Assembly (NCBI GenBank): GCA_036874045.1
Contig: JAZBRI010000010.1
Location: 20,001-84,000, forward strand
DNA length: 64,000 bases
Source of the DNA: Cymodocea nodosa
Lineage: Eukaryota; Streptophyta; Magnoliopsida; Alismatales; Cymodoceaceae
Reading direction: 5' to 3'
Below, piece by piece: positions 10,136 through 20,799 of the stretch. Made by a program: the position numbers and the translations under genes. Within the stretch, counting starts at the first letter, position 1; each line of letters opens with the position of its first letter. The notes beneath the pieces were generated by a model. It saw only the letters and a program-made list of their open reading frames with translations, searched no databases and was not told where the DNA came from.

Positions 10136-10364
10136 AGTTACTTGTAGGTTTTGTCCCACATTATCCTAATAATCTTCTCTATATAACCTCTATATATAGA
10201 GGTTTTTTTAATGGTTAACATATCAATCAATCTCCATCATTTCTTGTCTTCACTAGTTGTAATTTGAAATTTACTAAGGAAAGAAATTTAATTCACAAAG
10301 ACAACATATCTTATTTTAATTCTTAAGTACACAACAAATTATATTAAGTTGTATAATTGGAAGT
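10136..10364. other. AT-rich unassigned DNA, possible LTR scrap
   Basis: No coding signal. Around 10145-10205 there is GTAGGTTTTGTCCCACATTA followed by CCTCTATATATAGAGG. This resembles the start and promoter of some plant LTRs, but no partner or terminus was found. Confidence 0.3.
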
Positions 10365-11745
10365 TAATCAATTTCAACTTAAGAATTTAATTTTAATCCC
10401 CATCTTTGTAGGGACTAACTTGTACTTATTAGTAATTTTAATAAACATTATGTACTTGTAGTTATGAATTTTAAACATTAAAGTCTTATTAATTAATTTA
10501 TTAATATTAATTTTAAAAATTAAAATTTGCTAATTACTATAATTATATAATATATATCTTAATATATAATTTGTTTAGATAGATCAAAATTATGTTTAGT
10601 ATGATCGAATGGAAATAACATTAATATAATATATATATATATATTTAATATATTGATGTATATGAATATATATTAATAACATTATTATATATTAATGTTA
10701 TTAATATAAATATGGATTTATTTATGACTATTAATTAAAATAATTGATTTGATTTAAACATTTATGATTATTATTAAAAAATTAATGAATACTATTTAAA
10801 ATTAATACAATGATTTTAAATATTTATAATGCAAACATTAATGAATTGATTACTATTAATTCTAAAATTGAAATTTACTAATTATTGTAATTATGTAATA
10901 CATATATATAATATATAATACGTTCGGTCATAACGGAATTATGCTCGGTACGACCGAAAATAAATATCATTATAAATGTTATTTACTTTCGGTTGTAAGT
11001 TCGGTATGACCGAACGTAATTAACAGTAATATATTAATATAAACCATTCGGTCGAACCGAATCCATGCTTCGGTCCAACCAAAGTACTTTTATTTTTAAA
11101 AAATATAAAAAATATAATAATATATATATGTTTCGGTCGAACTGAAATTACCGAAAGTAAGTTCGATCCGATTGAACTCTTTTGCTTTTCTTTGAAAAAA
11201 ATAATGATATGTATAAAGGCTTTGGTTGAATCAAATCAAAGGTTTTCTTTTTTGTTATTATTTTTACTTTTAGATTTGGTCGAATCAAAGGGTCCGACTG
11301 AAGGTTTTCTTTTTTTAAAAAAAAAAGAAATGTTGGTTATAACATTTTAAAAAAATTAAATTAATATATTGTCAATATGAAATGTGAATATTTAAAAATA
11401 ATAAAAAGAAGAAAAAAATAAATCTTTTAGATATAATATATAAATATTAAAAAAAGATAATTAATAAATAATATAAAATGCTTTGGGCATAATATAAAAC
11501 ATCCAAAATAAGAACATTTGACTCAAATTAGCTTAATCTGATTGTATTCCAACAAAAGAATAATAAAATAAAGAACAACAAAATAATGAACATATTTTAT
11601 TAAAATACATTAAAAATGACTATTAGAAGTGAATTTATAATATTTTTGATAAAAAATATCTAAAATATAAATCTAGCCACTTAAGAGGTAACATAAATAT
11701 CTAAGGTAATATATTTATATATATATGCATATATATATTAAATGC
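10365..11745 (+). repeat. AT-rich repeat R1, longer copy, with CGGT...ACCG palindromes
   Basis: Both ends of this segment match 17554-18160. The left end (AGTTAATCAATTT, then CTTAAGAATTTAATTTT) matches 17554. The right end (AAATGCTTTGGGCATAATATAA through GAGGTAACATAAATATCTAAGG) matches 17973-18140. The middle contains sequences such as CGGTCGAACCGAA, CGGTATGACCGAA and CGGTCATAACGG (about 10920-11170), with GGTCGAATCAAAGGGTCCGA at 11277. A short GGGACTAACTTGTACTT...TGTACTTGTAGTT stretch resembles the leader of the gypsy elements in this window. R1 may therefore be a degenerate LTR or leader, but no coding sequence supports a class. Confidence 0.6.
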
Positions 11746-11912
11746 TCTTAGATATGAGCCTAAACTACATAACCTATATTTTGATATGAAACATAAATAT
11801 ATAAAAAATCAAATGTGAGTGGAATTTATCAAAATATTTGAAATATCTAAAAGACAAAGTGCTAACAAAATTCATCAAACTCTTGAATAAATTACATCCC
11901 ATATATTAATTA
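11746..11912. other. AT-rich intergenic DNA
   Basis: No gene, repeat or motif recognised. TTA at 11910-11912 is the left target duplication of the following MITE candidate. Confidence 0.4.
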
Positions 11913-12120
11913 AGGAGGTGTTTGTGCATAGGGAAAATGGTGGAATAGAAAATAGCAAAAAAAAATTCACCATTTTTCAAGTATTTGTGCATCTATGTAT
12001 CTTCCACTATTTATCCTCATTTTCCATCGGTATAAAACCAAAATTTTCCATCAATTTCCCACCCCCTATGTACTGAATCGATCAAAAAATTTCCCCCTTG
12101 CGAATGTGTATGACACATCC
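11913..12120. mobile_element. Candidate PIF/Harbinger-type MITE (about 208 bp)
   Basis: The left end AGGAGGTGTTTGTGCATAGG resembles the terminal repeat of the MITE at 54407 (AGGGGGGTTTGTGCA). The right end, read in reverse, begins GGATGTGTCATACACAT, a diverged match. TTA flanks both sides (11910-11912, 12121-12123), as expected for PIF/Harbinger. No coding capacity. The right terminus is the weak point. Confidence 0.45.
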
Positions 12121-13200
12121 TTATGAAAAACTCCTTTACAATGCAATCTACCTTGTCACATGGAGATCTCCCTCATCACATTGATCCTATATGTTTTCTT
12201 CCTCCTCATTGTGTCTCTTCCCTTTTAGAGATCTCATCCTAAACTACCCTCAAAATGAACCCTTGTTCACCCCAACTCTATTCTCATTGATCCATTGACA
12301 TCCACCTTGTTTACCAACCTTGATCTTCAATTGTTTGATTGTTGTGAAGCTTGGTGGATAGACAAAGCTTGAGGTAGTGTTTGCCTACTTCTCACTAAAC
12401 TCTCTTGTATTATAGGTTTACAAATTGTAGTTTCTTCAACAAGATGATGAGATAATCTTAACTCTCCTTTGTGATGTTATCAATTAAGGAAACATTAAGA
12501 CACCCAATGGCAAGATTAAAGTGAACACATGGAATCAAGTGATCAATGATTATAATACTAAAACAAATGCTCGGCTAAAAAAAAACTGTTGATAATCACT
12601 TAAAGACGTGACAACAAATGTATAAAAATTATAGTAATATCATCAATTAAAATGGTTAGGGATGAGACTCCATACATGATTATATAATTGTTTCTTATGA
12701 AATTTAGGAAGAATTTGTGAATGTGACTTTAATTATTATGAAGCATATATCTTTCTCTTAATTTACATGTAGTTGATTTTTTCTCAATTTGTAAAGTCAT
12801 CATGAATGTAATGCCTTGAAAGGGAAGTCTTGTTCAACGTATGAGTAATTGAAAATGATTTTTGACACAAGTGTTGCTAAAGGAGGAACAAACTTTCATA
12901 CGAGATCTTCCAACAAATATATATTTAATCTCTACTTCACTTATATGTACTAGTATTATATATATTTTTTTATAAGGAAAATTATGTTAACATGTATAAA
13001 AAGATTTAAAACTCGAGTACATGAATAACGACACCTCATAAAACTAATCGTCAAACTAAAATATAAAAGTAAACGTAAAATAGAAAACCTTTTTTTTAAT
13101 CTACAGAAAATAAAAGTTACCGTTGAATGAAAGAAAAGCAAGAAAGCCGTTCTTGCCTTTTAATTTATTAAAAAAAGAAGACAAACAGGAGAGACGTCGG
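12121..13200. other. AT-rich intergenic DNA
   Basis: No convincing ORF, RNA gene or repeat seen. A pyrimidine-rich stretch (about 12150-12310) and long A/T runs are the only notable features. It ends in GC-rich sequence that may be a promoter. Confidence 0.4.
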
Positions 13201-13207
13201 CATGGGC

Positions 13208-13218
13208 GGCTATATAAA
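13208..13218 (+). promoter_or_regulatory. Candidate TATA box
   Basis: CTATATAAATG sits at the start of a sharp rise in GC content (13200-13420) within AT-rich surroundings, about 50 bases upstream of an ATG. AAACCCTCGC (13239-13248), a telo-box-like element common in plant promoters, lies between them. The placement fits a Pol II promoter, but there is no transcript evidence. Confidence 0.4.
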
Positions 13219-13264
13219 TGACAACCGTGCGACTGTAAACCCTCGCCCACGCCATTCCCGCGAA

Positions 13265-13414
13265 ATGCCGGATGAGGAGAAACGCCAAACAGAGCGATCG
13301 CTGTTCCTTTCCTGCGCTGTTTCCTTCGGTCGTCGGAGAAATATTAGGACGGGAGTGTATGGATCGGACGAGGAGCTCGGGCATCCAAATGTCGGACGAG
13401 GCGCCGCAATGCAG
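13265..13414 (+). CDS. Candidate first exon of an unidentified gene
   Basis: The ATG at 13265 begins an open frame starting MPDEEKRQTERSL that runs to a good plant donor site (CAG|GTAAGA) at about 13415. A second ATG at 13360, in another frame, starts MDRTRSSGIQMSDEAPQ and also reaches the donor, so the true frame is undecided. A possible next exon, after an acceptor near 15540, reads TGTGATCTTTATGGACTTCA and is open in both frames. Codon content is GC-rich, unlike its surroundings. I do not recognise the product. It could be the 5' end of a real host gene with an intron holding the 14.2 kb tandem array, or a chance GC-rich island. Confidence 0.3.
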
Positions 13415-13529
13415 GTAAGACATTCACAACAATATACTCTTCATTTGTATTTCCCTCCTCACCTTCGTTCTCATCCCCCTTCCCTCCACATCTCCCTCCC
13501 CTTCACATCGTTTCTTTCATATTGATGAT

Positions 13530-14204
13530 CGATCGTTCTACTTCCCTTGCACCCTTAATACTTTCCACACGTCTTCACTTCAAGATTTTCCAAAGTCCAT
13601 CCTACTGACATTGAACTCAAAATTTTACAAAAGGAAAATTGATAGAGAGTTCAGTTGTGGAACCACCACAAACTTCTTTTCGTGGCTTTTGAAAGTCAAT
13701 ACCAAGTTGGAATATGCTAATTGAACTATGGAGATGAATGTTTTCCTTTTCCTTCGTCTCCTTGTATATAGGGACCTATAGTTTCTAATATGATGTACGA
13801 CAAGAGTCAATTATGAAAGATTGATGAAAATATATGAATGAAACTAGAGTTTTAGATTTTGACCATTTTACAGGTTTACACCATTTCATTTTTTATATTC
13901 TTTTTTTCTTGTGCTGTAAAATTTTTGAAGTTGCCCATAAGAATTTAGCTAGTTAGAAGTAACTAATTAGCCTATAGTTGAAATTTGTAAGTGAAACTAA
14001 TGGTAGAGAATCCTTTGAACTTTAGTTTAGAAATTTAGTCTGAAAAAGAGCATACATCTATCTTATTGTTAGCCTTGCATATTTTACCACACTTACACTA
14101 TGTCCTTGATTTAAAGGAATAAAGGGAGCCTAGACATATGTATTTGTGCTAAGAAGAGAAAAGAGAAAGGCAATGTTTACTTGAGGTATCTCTCTTAGGG
14201 TTGT
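13530..14204. other. AT-rich non-coding DNA
   Basis: No supported gene. If the exon at 13265 is real, this is the start of a long intron. The stretch near 14170-14205 (AATGTTTACTT, CTCTTAGGGTTGTCT) recurs in diverged form at 14845-14882 on the other side of the tandem array. Confidence 0.4.
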
Positions 14205-14835
14205 CTCCAAAAAAAAAAGAACACTGAAGTTCAAAGATCACTGAGTAACCGGGTGCCTCTTCCTCAGACAAGAAAGGGTATTCGCGTAAAAAGGTGGTTA
14301 AAGGACAAAGGTGGAAAAAAAAGAAAACTGATGTTCAAAGATCACTGAGTAACCGGGTGCCCCTTCCTCGGACAAGAAAGGGTATTCGCGTAAAAAGGTG
14401 GTTGAAGGACAAAGGTGGAAAAAAAAGAAAACTGATGTTCAAAGATCACTGAGTAACCGGGTGCCCCTTCCTCGGACAAGAAAGGGTATTCGCGTAAAAA
14501 GGTGGTTGAAGGACAAAGGTGGAAAAAAAAGAAAATTGATGTTCAAAGATCACTGAGTAACCGGGTGCCCCTTCCTTGGACAAGAAAGGGTATTCGCGTA
14601 AAAGGAGGTTGGAGGACAAAGGTTAAAAAAAAGAAAACCAATGTTCAAAAATCACTGAGTAACCGGGTGCCCATTCCTCGGACAAGAAAGGGTATTCGCA
14701 TAAAAAGGTGGTTGAAGGACAAAGGTCAAAAAAAAGAAAACTGATGTTCAAAGATCATTGAGTAACCGGGTGCCCCTTCCTCGGACAAGAAAGGGTATTC
14801 GCGTAAAAAGATGGTTGAAGGACAAAGGTTGAAAA
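14205..14835 (+). repeat. Tandem array, six units of 102-104 bp
   Basis: GTTCAAAGATCACTGAGTAA starts each unit at 14229, 14333, 14437, 14541, 14643 and 14745, giving spacings of 104, 104, 104, 102 and 102. Each unit also carries CCGGGTGCC, GGACAAGAAAGGGTATTCGC, GGTGGTTGAAGGACAAAGGT and an A-rich tract. Units differ by a few bases, and the 102-bp units share changes. The array is more GC-rich than its surroundings. The 80-codon frame reading through it at 14502-14744 is a by-product of the repeat. Confidence 0.95.
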
Positions 14836-16868
14836 AAAGGGAGGTAATGTTTACTTAGGAAGGTATTCTTGGGGTTGTCTTAAGAATTAAAAGAGAAAAT
14901 GAAAAGTGTTTAGGTGAACTTGAAACCCTTAATCAAGGATTATTTACATGTACACATTGCATGTAAGATTTAGCATTAAGTAGATGATGCAAAAATTGAG
15001 ATCAATTTCCATGTTTAAAGGTAAAAGAGATTTCTCAACTAGAGGTGGACTTATTGAACAACAACTTGGGGTGCATTAGAAACTCTCTAACTAATTAAAT
15101 GATTATGGGCAATCCCTTCAAAAATGTTTTGCTCTCTTTATTAGGGAGAATTTGTTTGACATAAAATAGGATATTTTATTGTATGTGTTTTATCTTGATA
15201 ACCTTCTGATTATTAGTATACTTTTCATCTTTTATTTTTTGATATGAATAGTCGTACACTTTATGACCAAAGATTTTATCAAGTGATTTATTAGTGTAAT
15301 TTTCATCCTTTATTTTTTCATCTAAATACTATTGTTAACCTACATTTTAAATGACCTGAAATTTTAAAAGCACTTTTTTGCACACTTGAGAAAAGGAGGA
15401 TCTTTAGTTGAATACGTTGCATTATATTAGGATCTTTAGTTAGAATATATTATAGTTGGTTTCCTTGGAGTTTCATTGTATTATATTTGTAGTTTTATTT
15501 TACTAATTCCTAGCTAACCATTTTTGATGCACTTGAATACAGTGTGATCTTTATGGACTTCAGCCAAGAGTTGCCATGGCAAGTAATTAATTTTATCTTC
15601 TTCTTTTTTGTTGTTTTATTGTATTGTAGTGCCATAGGATCTGACGTGTTCTTTTCAGTTAGATATGTACATGTTGGCCCCCTTCATTTTTGTTAAACTC
15701 TTGCTTTAAAATTGTTTGATTCTAGTGCACCATTTGGGTTTTTCTTTGATGAAGGATGGATTTCTTACTGAATTGGCTCAATGCAGGATTAATTTTTGTC
15801 TATAATTTAAGGCTTGCAGGCTTGCTAAAGATATAGGAAATGATAAAATGGAGCAACAAAAATGATTTGGAAATAAATTTCTTTGCCCATGTATGCTACA
15901 ATACATAATTTTCTTTTGCACAATTGAGTGCCATTTGAATAGTGTGCAATTATGTTTGACACGTACTGCTACCCATTTCTTATTGAATTTAATTGTTATA
16001 GCCTAATGTTTTATTATACCTCTAATCATAGGGTTGTACAGGTGAGAAGTGAGTTGTAGGTACTTGTTATACTTTGTGAATCTGCTTCTCCTTATCAATT
16101 TTGGTGTTGTTTTCATCTTTTATTTTCAATTTATTTAGTTTTTATGGAAACAATACAATGATTAAATTGCACATGCATGCTACAATCACATTTTGTGAGT
16201 GCCATTTGAATTGCAAGTTTCCTTTAGTGGACTTCAATTTAAGTGCTCTTTTTATGTTATTTTATTGTATTGCATGGTCTATGTGTCCCCTTCATTTTTT
16301 TTAAACTCTTAATTTAAAATTGTTTGATTCCTCTTGAAATTCATTAGTTGTCTACTGTCTTTGGGTTAGTTTAGCCTTGACATATAGTGGTGTTTGTACG
16401 ATTTTATTTTACATCTTTTTTGACATTAACACATGTAAGTGAATTTTTTTCTACACATGTAGGTGAATTTTTTAAAAATTTTGTTAATTTATTGATATGC
16501 TGATGAGTGATTATATAAAAAAGAAAGAAAATTATTATGGACCACAAGCCTTTTTGGTTTTATCTATTTGTTTGTTTGTACAGTAGTGTCTGTTTTTATG
16601 TTTGTTTGTGTGCAGAGATTTGAGTCGCTGTTTTAATGTCATTTTACACAAGGTAGTTCTTTGATTTATTTGATTCAATGTTTTGTGCGCGCACACATAT
16701 ATTTATTTTCTATTACGATTCCATTCTATTTTCTAGTCATGAAATTTGTTGATTGATAAAAAGAAAGAAAATTGTTGGCATTTGACCTAAACCCTAACCT
16801 TTAAAGTTAAATATTAAGACCCCCTGGATAGCTTTATTATTGCACTAAGAAAAATGATCACTAAGATG
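14836..16868. other. AT-rich non-coding DNA with local duplications
   Basis: No supported gene. Two short tracts recur about 600 bases apart. CCCCTTCATTTTTGTTAAACTC followed by TTAAAATTGTTTGATTC appears at about 15680 and again at about 16288. ATGCTACAAT...GAGTGCCATTTGAAT appears at about 15892 and 16177. This suggests an old duplication of roughly 600 bases. A short telomere-like CCTAAACCCTAACC lies at 16786. Confidence 0.45.
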
Positions 16869-17124
16869 GTTTGGCTCCAAAAGTTGATGAAATCGTTAAA
16901 TTCTTGTATTGCTGAGTTGTGAATGTGTAAAATATTCAACATTAAAATCCTCCCTCCCAAAATCCACAGGGAGTTGTGGAAGCATAAATTACAGAGATAA
17001 ATAACTTATTGTAATAGGAGTTAGAAGCCTGAAAAGTAATAACTTGCGGGTGAGAATCCCAGAGCTGAATATTAGTAATCAAACATGTTCTTAATTCCAT
17101 CCCTATGCACATCCTTTCAGTCAT
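16869..17124 (-). pseudogene. LINE ORF2 endonuclease fragment, degenerate
   Basis: The minus-strand translation matches the LINE endonuclease: a HPQVITFQASNSYYNKLF segment followed by FISVIYAS, corresponding to HPQVCTYKVSNATYKDLF in LINE-A. It continues with a shifted GGDFN region and a QEFNDF-like region. Stops and frameshifts are present. It abuts a plus-strand LINE fragment at about 17125, so it is another inverted/direct pair. Confidence 0.7.
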
Positions 17125-17205
17125 CCCCCTCCCTTATAGTATTATTAACATAATCAATTCAATCTGTGCTCCATTTTTTCATAACCATTTATCATAACCA
17201 TTTAT
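17125..17205 (+). pseudogene. LINE ORF2 fragment, direct orientation, degenerate
   Basis: About 80 bases match the region encoding PLGIINRINSICAKFF in LINE-B, with substitutions and a stop. It directly adjoins the inverted endonuclease fragment on its left. Downstream (17206-17440) the sequence is unassigned, with a 27-base stretch ACTTGGCCACAAGCAACTAA repeated at 17370 and 17406. Confidence 0.55.
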
Positions 17206-17553
17206 TTCTTCATTCAAAAGAGGCTACAAAAATGGCAACATACATGGTACACGAACGCCACCAAACACAAAGAATGGTGGAGTAAAAAGGAATACTTCAG
17301 GTTTGAACCAACTCCTAAGACCCTACAAAACATCAAGAAAAGTTGGGCAACCCCTCTCACCCCAAGACTTGGCCACAAGCAACTAATGAAAAAGCAGGGG
17401 GCTTGGACTTGGCCACAAGCAACTAATGAAAAAAATTCATTGATTGAATATTGGTTTTAAGTGTTTTAAGTGTTTTAATTAAATCATTTGAATGCTAATA
17501 ATATAAGGTAGAAATTTATTATTAAGGCAACTAATGTCTTAATCATTCCCTCT
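17206..17553. other. Unassigned DNA
   Basis: Apart from the short direct repeat at 17370/17406 and the AT-rich lead-in to repeat R1, nothing is recognised. Confidence 0.35.
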
Positions 17554-18160
17554 AAGTTAATCAATTTGAACTTAAGAATTTAATTTTCATCCCCAAGGGA
17601 TTGACATATACTTGTTGGTATTTTTAATAGATGTTGTGTACTTGTAGTTATAAATTTTAAACCTTAAAGTATTATTAATTAATTGATTAATATTAATTTT
17701 AAAAATTAAAATTTACTAGTTACTATAATTTGTCTAGTCGAATCGAAATTTATATATATAAACTATTCGGTCGAACCGAAGCCATGCTTCGGTCCAACCA
17801 AAAGACTTTTATTTAATATATGTAAGTTTCGGTCGAATCGAAATTATGCTTCGGTCCGACCGAAGACTTTGGCCTTTTCTTTTAAAAAACCGATTCGAAT
17901 CAAATCAAAGGGTCCGATAGAAGGTTTTCTTTTTAGTTTCTTTTTTAAATATAAATATTTTAAAAAATAATATAAAATGCTTTGGGCATAATATAATTTG
18001 ACTCAAATATGCTTGATCTGATCGTATTCCAACAAAAGAAACTATCGGAAGTGAACTTATAATATTTTTGATAAAAAATATATATCTAAAATATAAATCT
18101 AGACACTTAAGAGGTAACATAAATATCTAAGGTAATATATATATATATATATATATATTA
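17554..18160 (+). repeat. AT-rich repeat R1, shorter copy
   Basis: This matches both ends of 10365-11745 but lacks about 0.75 kb of the middle. The centre keeps CGGTCGAACCGAA, CGGTCCAACCAAA and CGGTCCGACCGAA at 17765-17870. It ends in an AT dinucleotide run (18137-18160). Confidence 0.65.
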
Positions 18161-18375
18161 ATGAGGTGCGGGGCTTTGCATCTGACATTCATTGGGCTTC
18201 CCACATAGGGAGCCAGCGTTTTTGTGCAATAAACCCCTCCTGGTCGAAGACTTAGCGATAGGTGGTCCTGCGGAGCTTTCGGAGAAGGGTAGACGGGGTG
18301 TAAGCATAACAATGAATCGCGGCGAACCCTCGACTCATGAGTTTTCTTGGAGGGTTATCGGTAGAACCTTCCGAA
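18161..18375. other. GC-richer unassigned segment
   Basis: This starts GAGGTGCGGGGCTTTGCATC. The short frames on both strands show no recognisable domain. It may be the left part of the LTR-like sequence that follows. Confidence 0.3.
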
Positions 18376-18660
18376 ATGCTTGAAAAGACACTTAAGTGAG
18401 TTTTCAGATAGTTAAGGTATAACTATTCGAAAGACATGTAGTTTTCGGTGAGTTATCAGCATAACCTTCCGAAAGGACAGAGAGAGAAAAGTAAGTGACT
18501 TTTCAGACAGTTAAGTCTGTAATTGTCTGAAATACAGAATCTCTCGGACAGTTAACCTGGTACTGTATCGCCCGTTCAGAAAGAATATTCTCTTCGGATA
18601 GTTAGGTCTGTAACTATATGAAATGTTGCAGATTTTGGAGAGTTAAGAAGATAAGGCTTC
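18340..18660 (+). repeat. Cluster of TTCGGAnAGTTA...TAACTnTCCGAAA palindromes
   Basis: At least five imperfect palindromes follow one another. Each pairs a left half such as CGGATAGTTA, CAGACAGTTA or GGAGGGTTA with a right half such as TAACTATTCGAAA, TAATTGTCTGAAA or AACCTTCCGAAA. The spacer is 4-8 bases, and the unit spacing is about 55-70 bases. Related single units lie in the U3 of the gypsy LTR at 45540 and 45670-45750. Function unknown. Confidence 0.7.
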
Positions 18661-18663
18661 AAA

Positions 18664-18950
18664 ATTAATAGCCTCTTCTCCTAAGCATTGTTTCTCTACT
18701 GTAATGGCTTGTATGTAATTAAAGGTTTATAAACCCTAAGTTGGGTAGTATATAAACCTTTATGATGTTGTAAAACATTGAGGTTGATTGTGCCGAAGCT
18801 CATAAGGAACCCTCAACTCTCCATGGACGTAGGCTGTTGCTGAACCACGTAAATCCTATTTCTTCTCTGTATTATTTCTTCTCTTACTCTTCACTCCTAG
18901 CATCGGTGAGTTTAGAGCTGAATGTTTCAGTATTGTGTCATAGAAGGCTA
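18664..18950 (+). mobile_element. LTR-like fragment with promoter
   Basis: GTATATAAACC at 18748 looks like a TATA region. About 80 bases further on, CCATGGACGTAGGCTGTTGC and GAACCACGTAAATC resemble the R/U5 region of many plant LTR retroelements. No terminus, primer site or coding region was found next to it, so this is probably a fragment joined to the gypsy LTR at about 18951. Confidence 0.45.
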
Positions 18951-20750
18951 ATTGAACGATCCGTTAAGAATTAACTCTACGGATCAGCTATTTTCTAATA
19001 TTTAATGTGAAACAATTGTAGAAATAGGAAAGTCGAAGGAAAACCACAATTGCACGTATCACACATGATTTAAATCACAGAATGAAGAAGAAATCATCAC
19101 CATTGATACAAATGAAGGAAATCCAATTGATCATTTAGGAAGAAGTAGTTACCATTGAAAGAAATATAAAAAGAAGAGGAGAAAAATGAAGTGTGTGGAG
19201 AGTGGTGGAGAGCCATGCTAATTACAAGAAGCATTGAAAGTTTCCTGAAACTTCACAACACCACCACTAATCACCAACCATCGAAGGTCTGTGAGGATAC
19301 TTTCTAGATGTTAGGTCGATTCTGAGCCAAACACAGTGACTTACAACCACTGTGAGAAGCTATTTTCTAATATTTAATGTGAAGTAGTTGTAGAAACAAG
19401 AAAGTCGAAGGAAAACCACAATTGCACGTATCACACAGGATTTAAATCATGGAATGAAGAAGAAATTATCATCGTTGATACTAATGAAGGAAATCCAACC
19501 GATCATTTAGGCAAAAGCAGTTACTATTGAAAGAAATATAAAAAGAAGAGAAAAATGAAGGAAATGTGTGGAGAGTGGTGGAGAATCGTGCTAACTATAG
19601 GAAGCATTGAAAGTTCTCTGAAGCTCCACAACACCACCACCAATCATCAAGCATCAGAGGTCTATAAGGATACTTTTCAGATGTCGGGTCGATTCTGAGC
19701 CAAACACGATTGACAACCACTGTGAAGAGTGATCACATCATAGAAAGGGAAGTCATTTTCACTAAGCACTGACTCATTTCTTAGGAGATCGTAAAGCTTC
19801 TAACATTGGTTTTGAGTTGATGCCAATATACTAAAGAAGAAATCAACTTACAAGTCTTGATTCACAATTCTATAGGGAGAGGAGGCTAGACTATAAGTGA
19901 TTAAGTTTTCAGTGGTGTAATCGGGTCGCATGTAGTGATAGAAGTTTTTTACTGTCAATTGAGAATTTCTACATTTCACCTTTTGTTCATCTTTAAGAGC
20001 ATATCAAAACAAAAATACCAAAACAAAACTAATTATCTGTGTTTATAGTTAGCATTTATGTATTGTAATATTTATTTTGTATTGTGATTAATGTTATTAT
20101 TATCAATATTGTGAATGTTTCGTATTTATTTGATTCAGAACATAGGAAATAGTTTTAGTAATTACTAAAGTTGATTCATACAAAATACCTAAAATCTTAA
20201 TGGTTATTATTTGAAATACCTAAATGTTAGTGTTGATTAATGATAAATCTCAAATTAACTAACATTAAAAGTTTAATTGATGTTATTTACATCCTATGGA
20301 ATTGCCCAATAGATGGTTGAATTCCTTTGTGAATAGAAAAATTTAATTGAAAATTACTAGTTAGGCCTGTGGAGTTAGCTTAAGTCCACAAAGTTAGTTT
20401 GTTGAATTAACTGTAACTTCACAAACTAAGTCTATTGAGTTAGCAGTAAGTTAACAGAGTGTGTAATTTAATACACATGAAAATTTGGTTATAAAATTAA
20501 AAATAGTACGCAATTTTTACTCAATCACTATAGGATTGACCTATACTTGTACACAAATACAATAGACACTGTGCACTTATAGTTAAAACAAATTGGATTT
20601 AATATCTAATTTGTGAAAATTGTTTGTTTACTTTTAAAAGAAATTATCAATATATAATTACAACAAATGAAAATTACACAAACAAAGTTTTAAAGTAAAT
20701 ATACATATATAAGTAAACAAAACAAACCAAATTGGCATTTAACAAAAAAA
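18951..20750 (+). mobile_element. Athila-type LTR, 5'-truncated, with internal duplication
   Basis: This matches the LTR at 45327-47170 from CTCTACGGATCAGCTATTTT onward, including CCACAATTGCACGTATCAC, the TTTAGGCAAAAGCAGTTAC region, AGTGATCACATCA and GATAGAAGTTTTTTACTGTC. It then has the GTTGAGTTA palindromes (20360-20460) and the motif GGATTGACCTATACTTGTAC...GTGCACTTATAGTTA (20532-20590). It contains a tandem duplication of about 366 bp that is not seen in the other copies. Confidence 0.75.
18986..19720 (+). repeat. Tandem duplication of about 366 bp inside the LTR
   Basis: CTATTTTCTAATATTTAATG occurs at about 18988 and again at about 19352. The sequence after each runs in parallel through CACAATTGCACGTATCAC, GTGTGGAGAGTGGTGGAGA and GATTCTGAGCCAAACAC. 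The two units differ by scattered substitutions, so the duplication is not recent. Confidence 0.85.
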
Positions 20751-20799
20751 ATTAGAAATACGACACGGGAAAAGGAGTTGTAGCAGGTAGAAGTTGACA

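Noticed and set aside
14205..14835. CRISPR array
   Set aside because: Units are 102-104 bp of continuous similarity without unique spacers, in plant DNA.
18137..18160. AT dinucleotide run as a functional site
   Set aside because: Simple microsatellite at the end of repeat R1. Nothing else supports a role.
18127..18383. Overlapping 60-codon frames on both strands
   Set aside because: No recognisable domain, and the region looks like LTR sequence.
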